Assembly (NCBI GenBank): GCA_006218055.1
Contig: VBWD01000002.1
Span: 1 to 64,000 of the forward strand
DNA from: Gallionellaceae bacterium
GTDB taxonomy: Bacteria > Pseudomonadota > Gammaproteobacteria > Burkholderiales > Gallionellaceae
DNA: 64,000 nucleotides
Direction of reading: 5' to 3'
Shown: positions 58,694-64,000 of the stretch, in pieces
Layout of the letters: each line of letters opens with the position of its first letter
Position numbering within the stretch: position 1 is the first letter of the stretch
Notes under the pieces: model-generated
What the model was told of the DNA's origin: nothing
Databases searched by the model: none
Seen by the model: the letters and a program-made list of their open reading frames with translations, nothing else
Position numbers and translations under genes: made by a program

Positions 58694-60621
58694 ACATCTC
58701 ATCTATGGCCTCATCGCTTCCATCTTGCTGGTGAGCGCACCGCATGCAGAACATCTGCCCATCTGGGTGAGCGCGATATGCGTCGCCTTGCTCGGCTGGC
58801 GCGGCTATCTGGCTTACAGCGGCAATGCACTTCCTTCACGTTGGCTGTTGCTGCTCATCACCATCGCAGGTGTCGCCGCCATTGGCATCGGTTTCCGTTC
58901 TTTGTTCGGGCGCGAGGTCGGCGTGACCTTGCTCATCTTGCTCGCCTCACTCAAGTTACTTGAGCTCAAAGCGGTGCGTGATGCCACGGTGCTGATCTAT
59001 CTCTCCTGCTTCATCATCATCACCAATTTCTTCTACTCGCAGAGCATCCCCACCGCGTTGTTCATGCTGTTCTCGCTCATCGTCATCGTGGCGACTTGGG
59101 TGAATCTGCAAACGGGTTCACTCTCACTCAAGCCGCGACTGCGCATCGCCGGGCTACTGTTGTTGCAAGCCATCCCGCTCTCACTCATCCTATTCGTGTT
59201 GTTCCCACGCATCCAAGGCCCGCTGTGGGGCATGCCGCAAGATGCTTACGCCAAGAGCGGCCTCTCCGACACCATGTCGCCGGGCAGCATGAGCAAGCTC
59301 TCGCTCTCCGATGAAGTGGCGTTCCGCGCCACTTTCAGCGGCACGCCACCGATGCGCGAGCAGATGTATTGGCGCGGTCCGGTGTTGTGGGATTTTGATG
59401 GCACGACGTGGAAACGTGGGCAGAACGCGACCTTACAGAAACCGACGCTCGCGGATGTAGGGACTCCTGTGGATTACACGGTGACGCTGGAGCCCCACAA
59501 CAAGCTGTGGCTGTTCGCACTGGACATGCCCACCAACATCTCGGTATCCGCCGACATGGCGCCCGACTTCCAACTGTTGAGTCGAACACCAGTCAACGCT
59601 AGGCTGCGCTACAACGCCCGCTCGCAACTAACCTACCGTGCGAACCTGAACGAGCCACCGCAACAGATGAAGCGTGCGCTGGACTTGCCGCGCGGTTACA
59701 ACCCGAAAGCACTCGCGTTAGCAAAAACGTGGCGTGCACAGAGTGTTCCCCCACCCCAACCCTCCCCCGATGGGAGAGGGGGAATTACGCGGCAATCAGT
59801 AGAAGAGAATATCGCCAACACCGCACTCAGATACTTCAACCAAAATGGCTTTGCGTACACCCTTGAGCCCCCCCTGCTCGGCGTTCATAGCGTGGACGAT
59901 TTCCTGTTCACCACCAAGCAGGGGTTCTGCGAACACTACGCCAGCAGCTTCGTGTTCCTGATGCGCGCGGCAGGTGTACCGGCACGGGTGGTGACAGGCT
60001 ACCAAGGCGGTGAATACAACGACCTCGGCGGTTACTACATCTTGCGCCAAGCCGATGCGCACGCATGGACCGAGGTATGGCTCACAGACAGAGGGTGGGT
60101 ACGCGTCGACCCCACTGCCGCGATCTCGCCCGCGCGCATACAAAGCGGCTCGCAATCCGCCACAATGGATGCGCGACATACGTTTCAACTGGGATGCCCT
60201 GGCGAACCAATGGAACCAATGGGTGTTGGGCTACAACTCGGAACGCCAGTTCGCCTTCCTCACGCGCTTGGGCATGGAAGACATCACGTGGCAGAAGCTG
60301 GCAATGAACATGCTGGCGGGTATCTTCTTGCTGGTCGGCATCTTCACCCTCATCCTGTTGCGACGTCTGGTGGTGAGACAGAACGACCCCGTACAAGCCG
60401 CATGGCTCAAGGTATGCAAAAAACTATCAAAGGTGGGATTGCCGCGCGCCCCGCATGAAGGGCCAGCGGATTACACCGCACGTGTCATCGCCGCTCGACC
60501 TCAACTGGCAGATACGATGCACGACATCGCTAAGCGTTACACCGATTTACGTTATGCCGGCGCGAACGATGAGAACGCATTGCGTGCATTCAAAGATGCG
60601 GTGAAGGCCTTCAAGCTATAA
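58686..60621 (+). pseudogene. TgpA-type transglutaminase membrane protein, frameshifted/deleted near 60140-60185
   Basis: Frame 1 to ...WVRVDPTAAISPARIQSGSQ (core GFCEHYASSFVFLMRAAGVPARVVTGYQGGEYND); C-terminal part QWMRDIRFNWDALANQWNQWVLGYNSERQFAFLTRLG...FKDAVKAFKL* lies in another frame. Confidence 0.75.
59745..59783. repeat. Single palindromic unit inside the transglutaminase CDS
   Basis: gttcccccaccccaaccctcccccgatgggagagggg, encoding VPPPQPSPDGRGG. Confidence 0.8.
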
Positions 60622-60651
60622 TCCGCGCCAATCACTTTTACGCACCACATC

Positions 60652-61092
60652 ATGCAGATCACCCGCCGCCTAGAATTCGATGCTGGTCACCGCATCCCCA
60701 ACCACAACAGCCAGTGCAAACATTTGCACGGGCATCGCTATGCCATCGAGATCACACTTTCGGGTGAGGTCATCAAGGCGGCGGGTGTTTCGGATGAAGG
60801 TATGGTGATGGATTTCTCGGATGTGAAACGCATCGCCAAAGAACAGGTCGTGGATGCGTGGGACCACGCGTTCTTGGTGTATCGCGGTGACAAGGCGGTG
60901 ATGGACTTCTTGGCGACGATGCCGAACCACAAGACGGTGGTGTTGGAGGTAATCCCTACTGTGGAGAATCTGGCGCTAGTGGCGTTCGAGACATTGGTAG
61001 GCGCGTATCACGATACCTACGGCAACCATCTGCGTTTGCAGCGTGTTCGAATTTACGAAACGCCTAACAACTGGGCGGACTACCCTAACTGA
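60652..61092 (+). CDS. queD: 6-carboxytetrahydropterin synthase QueD-like
   Basis: MQITRRLEFDAGHRIPNHNSQCKHLHGHRYAIEITLSG; DFSDVKRIAKEQVVDAWDHAFLV. Confidence 0.94.
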   Translation: MQITRRLEFDAGHRIPNHNSQCKHLHGHRYAIEITLSGEVIKAAGVSDEGMVMDFSDVKRIAKEQVVDAWDHAFLVYRGDKAVMDFLATMPNHKTVVLEVIPTVENLALVAFETLVGAYHDTYGNHLRLQRVRIYETPNNWADYPN

Positions 61093-62060
61093 AACTTGCC
61101 GTACACCCCGGCCACCACGCGGTCACGCCCGCTTCTCTTCGCGTGATACAAAGCCGCATCGGCTGATTCGATGAGTGCCGCGATCGTCTGCTTCTCGTTT
61201 GGCATCACAGAAACCACACCGCAACTGATTGAGACGAACTTACTGTCGGTCGCATAGTGTTTCACTTTCATGTCGGCAACCATCTGGCGTACACGTTCAG
61301 CCATCCACATCGCGCCGCCTTCATCTGTCTCGCCCAGTACCAACATGAATTCCTCGCCACCATAACGTGCGGCAAGATCACTCGCGCGCGGCGCGGCCTT
61401 GGCGATTTGGGCTGCCACACCCTTCAGGCATTCGTCACCATTTTGGTGGCCGTACTTGTCGTTGAAGAGTTTGAAATAGTCGATATCCAGCATGACGATA
61501 GAAAGCGGCTTCTTCATACGCAGGCAACGCCGCCACTCACGACCCAGGAAGTCATCCAGTGAACGTCGATTAGCGATACCTGTGAGTGCGTCAGTCGTTG
61601 AAAGTCTTTGCAATTCGGCATTGGCGGTATCCAACTTGCGTGTCACGTCCACCAACTTGCGCTGCATCTCGATCAGGCGTTGCATTGCCCTGACTTTGGA
61701 ATGGAACACGAGCTCGCTGACCGGCTTGGTCAGATAATCATCGCCACCGGCAGCGATACCGCGCGCCAGATCTTCATCCGTGTTCATCGCTGTCAGGAAG
61801 ATGATGGCAGACCACTCATCCTCATTCTCCAGCTTGCGTATCTTGCGCGCCACATCGAAGCCATCGATATCGGGCAAGCGCGCATCAAGCAATACGATGT
61901 CTGGGCGCTCGCGCTCGAATAACTCCAATGCCTGCTTTCCAGTCTCCGCAATTAAGGGGGCGTCGATGCCCATGCTGGCGAGGTAGTTGGACAAGACCTT
62001 CAATGTCACCTTGCTGTCCTCGACTACAAGTATCTTGAGAGTTTGAGTGTTGTTTTTCAT
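61080..62060 (-). CDS. Response regulator with GGDEF output (PleD-like)
   Basis: REC domain KILVVEDSKVTLKVL...DIVLLDARLPDIDGFDVARKI; GGEEF active site with RASD I-site upstream. Confidence 0.94.
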   Translation of the reverse strand: MKNNTQTLKILVVEDSKVTLKVLSNYLASMGIDAPLIAETGKQALELFERERPDIVLLDARLPDIDGFDVARKIRKLENEDEWSAIIFLTAMNTDEDLARGIAAGGDDYLTKPVSELVFHSKVRAMQRLIEMQRKLVDVTRKLDTANAELQRLSTTDALTGIANRRSLDDFLGREWRRCLRMKKPLSIVMLDIDYFKLFNDKYGHQNGDECLKGVAAQIAKAAPRASDLAARYGGEEFMLVLGETDEGGAMWMAERVRQMVADMKVKHYATDSKFVSISCGVVSVMPNEKQTIAALIESADAALYHAKRSGRDRVVAGVYGKFQLG

Positions 62061-62109
62061 ATCAAGTGGATTTCATTATCGTTCCGATTATAAGCTGAGC
62101 TTGATTGAC

Positions 62110-63978
62110 TCAAGTGATCTTCCAATGCTTCACCAACACCTCAAAGTCATCTATCGGGATGGGCCTACTGAACAGATATCCTTGGAACATGTCGCACCCG
62201 CGCTCGATCAATGACGGCAACTGGTCTTCTGTCTCCACGCCTTCCGCAATGACATCGAATCCGAAATTGCGTGCCAGGTCGGAGATTGTCTGCACCATCA
62301 CCGCATCGCCCGGGTCGGTGAGAATATCGCGCACGAAGGATTGGTCTATCTTCAACTGATCGATAGGCAGGCGCTTGATATATTGCAATGATGAATAACC
62401 CGTGCCGAAATCGTCCATCGAGAAGCGAACGCCTGATTGTTTCAGCACGTTCATCTTTTCAGTCGCCTCATCGATATCCTCGAGCACGAGGTTCTCGGTC
62501 AACTCCAACTCCAACCTGCGGGGGTCAGCGCCCGTGCTTTGCAAGATAGCCTTGACCTGCTCGACGAAGAACTTCTGATGGAATTGCACCGGGCTGATGT
62601 TCACCGCAAGATGCATCTTGCAAAGAACAGGGTCGTTCTCCCACAACTTGAGCTGTTTACATGCGCTCTCCAGCACCCAATGCCCGATCGGCAAGATCAA
62701 CTTGGTCTGCTCGGCAATCGGGATGAATTGGGCTGGCGAGATTGAACCTAAAAGAGGACTGTTCCAACGCAACAAGACTTCTGCGCCGAGCAGGTCCATG
62801 GCTTCGTTGGTCTGGAGTTGGAAGTTGAGTTTCAACTCACCCTTGTCCAAAGCCTCTCGCAATGCTCCCTCCATAAGGGTGCGTGACTCCAGCGCCGCCT
62901 GCATCGCAGGCTCGAAAAATCTCACCATATTGCGCCCACCATCCTTGGCGCGATACATGGCCATATCCGCTTGTTTCAAGAGTTCTTCCGAATTGGTGTC
63001 GTCGCCCTTGAACAGGACCACACCGATACTAGGAGTACTGAGATGCACCGAGTGTTCTAGATGGTAAGGTTGCGAAAGGGAATCTCTGATCTTTTCTGCA
63101 ACATGGCCTGCTTGTAACGCTGCTTCTTCGCTTTGCTGACTCAACCCCTCCAGCAAGACCACGAACTCATCCCCGCCAAACCGAGCTACGCTGTCGGTCT
63201 CACGCACACACACGTTCATACGGTGCGCCACCTCTCGCAACATCATGTCTCCGTAATCATGACCGCGAGTGTCGTTCAATACCTTGAAGTGATCCAGATC
63301 TAGGAACATCAATGCACAGTAATGATCGCTGCGGCGACTCTGCCCAAGACTGAGTTGCAACCTATCCAGCAACAGGCGTCGATTGGGCAACTGGGTAAGT
63401 GTGTCGTAGAACGCCAGATTCCTGATCTCTTCTTCCGCGCGTTTACGCTCAGAAATGTCAACGAATACGGCAACGTAATGGGTCACCTCCCCCCTAAACT
63501 TGACTGCCGTGATGGTCAACCACTTGGGATAGACCGATCCGTCCTTGCGTTTGTCCAACACTTCGCCGGACCATCTTCCGTAGCCGATGATTTCAGCCCA
63601 CATCTTTCGATAGAACTCACTATCGTGCCTACCTGAACTGAGGATGCTAGGGTTCTTCCCGATGACATCTTTTTCCTGATAACCCGTGATCTGTGTGAAA
63701 GAAGTATTCACCTTGATGATGCGATTATTCCGATCAGTCACTAGCATGGCTTCTTGTGTTTCAAACGCCACTGCCGCGATTCGCGCTTGTTCCGCCAACT
63801 CCTCGCGCTCGGTCACGTCCTGCACGGTACCGATAGAACGCAAGGGCTTGCCAGACTCATCAAAACTCGAACTGCATCTTTCTTCCACCCACTTGATTCG
63901 GCCATCCTCCATCAATAAACGATGGGTGATCTGATACGACTTCTTATCCTCCAAAGAATTGCTATAGGCCGCATTCAC
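62110..63978 (-). CDS. PAS-GGDEF-EAL protein (appears truncated at the window edge)
   Basis: PAS/PAC blocks; RETDSVARFGGDEF; EAL-domain motif FSMDDFGTGYSSLQYIKRLPIDQLKIDQSFV. Confidence 0.93.
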   Translation of the reverse strand: MNAAYSNSLEDKKSYQITHRLLMEDGRIKWVEERCSSSFDESGKPLRSIGTVQDVTEREELAEQARIAAVAFETQEAMLVTDRNNRIIKVNTSFTQITGYQEKDVIGKNPSILSSGRHDSEFYRKMWAEIIGYGRWSGEVLDKRKDGSVYPKWLTITAVKFRGEVTHYVAVFVDISERKRAEEEIRNLAFYDTLTQLPNRRLLLDRLQLSLGQSRRSDHYCALMFLDLDHFKVLNDTRGHDYGDMMLREVAHRMNVCVRETDSVARFGGDEFVVLLEGLSQQSEEAALQAGHVAEKIRDSLSQPYHLEHSVHLSTPSIGVVLFKGDDTNSEELLKQADMAMYRAKDGGRNMVRFFEPAMQAALESRTLMEGALREALDKGELKLNFQLQTNEAMDLLGAEVLLRWNSPLLGSISPAQFIPIAEQTKLILPIGHWVLESACKQLKLWENDPVLCKMHLAVNISPVQFHQKFFVEQVKAILQSTGADPRRLELELTENLVLEDIDEATEKMNVLKQSGVRFSMDDFGTGYSSLQYIKRLPIDQLKIDQSFVRDILTDPGDAVMVQTISDLARNFGFDVIAEGVETEDQLPSLIERGCDMFQGYLFSRPIPIDDFEVLVKHWKIT

Positions 63979-64000
63979 CTTATCGCGATCGTCCGGATGG

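Overview
This is a 64 kb chromosomal window, probably from a betaproteobacterium (Nitrosomonadales/Gallionella-like is an inference from gene content). It is densely coding and mostly housekeeping: dnaK-dnaJ, clpB, nadC, trxC, thrC-hom-alaA, psd, alr, selD/selU, ABC-F, and MoxR-DUF58-transglutaminase. It also carries c-di-GMP signalling genes (three GGDEF proteins and one HD-GYP), a stressosome-like Rsb module behind a diguanylate cyclase, and an octaheme cytochrome c/cytochrome b/DUF302 cluster. A large two-partner-secretion locus (FecR / TpsB / 2330-aa TpsA) is present. The observations most worth a second look are: (1) a 23S-IVP-like four-helix-bundle ORF sitting exactly between two 30-nt inverted-repeat arms in the dnaK-dnaJ spacer; (2) a paired palindromic GC-rich repeat family at seven loci, four of them inside or fused to coding genes with the reading frame kept; (3) the stressosome module with a fused RsbT-RsbX protein and an RsbS-like STAS protein with Gln at the usual phospho-Ser position; (4) about 18-19 degenerate repeats in the TpsA exoprotein; (5) a tRNA-Arg(CCT)-like gene whose T stem and acceptor 3' strand do not pair; (6) three genes with apparent deletions or frameshifts (lemA, a CsoSCA-like carbonic anhydrase, tgpA-type transglutaminase). 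All calls come from reading the sequence and ORF translations. No database search was run.
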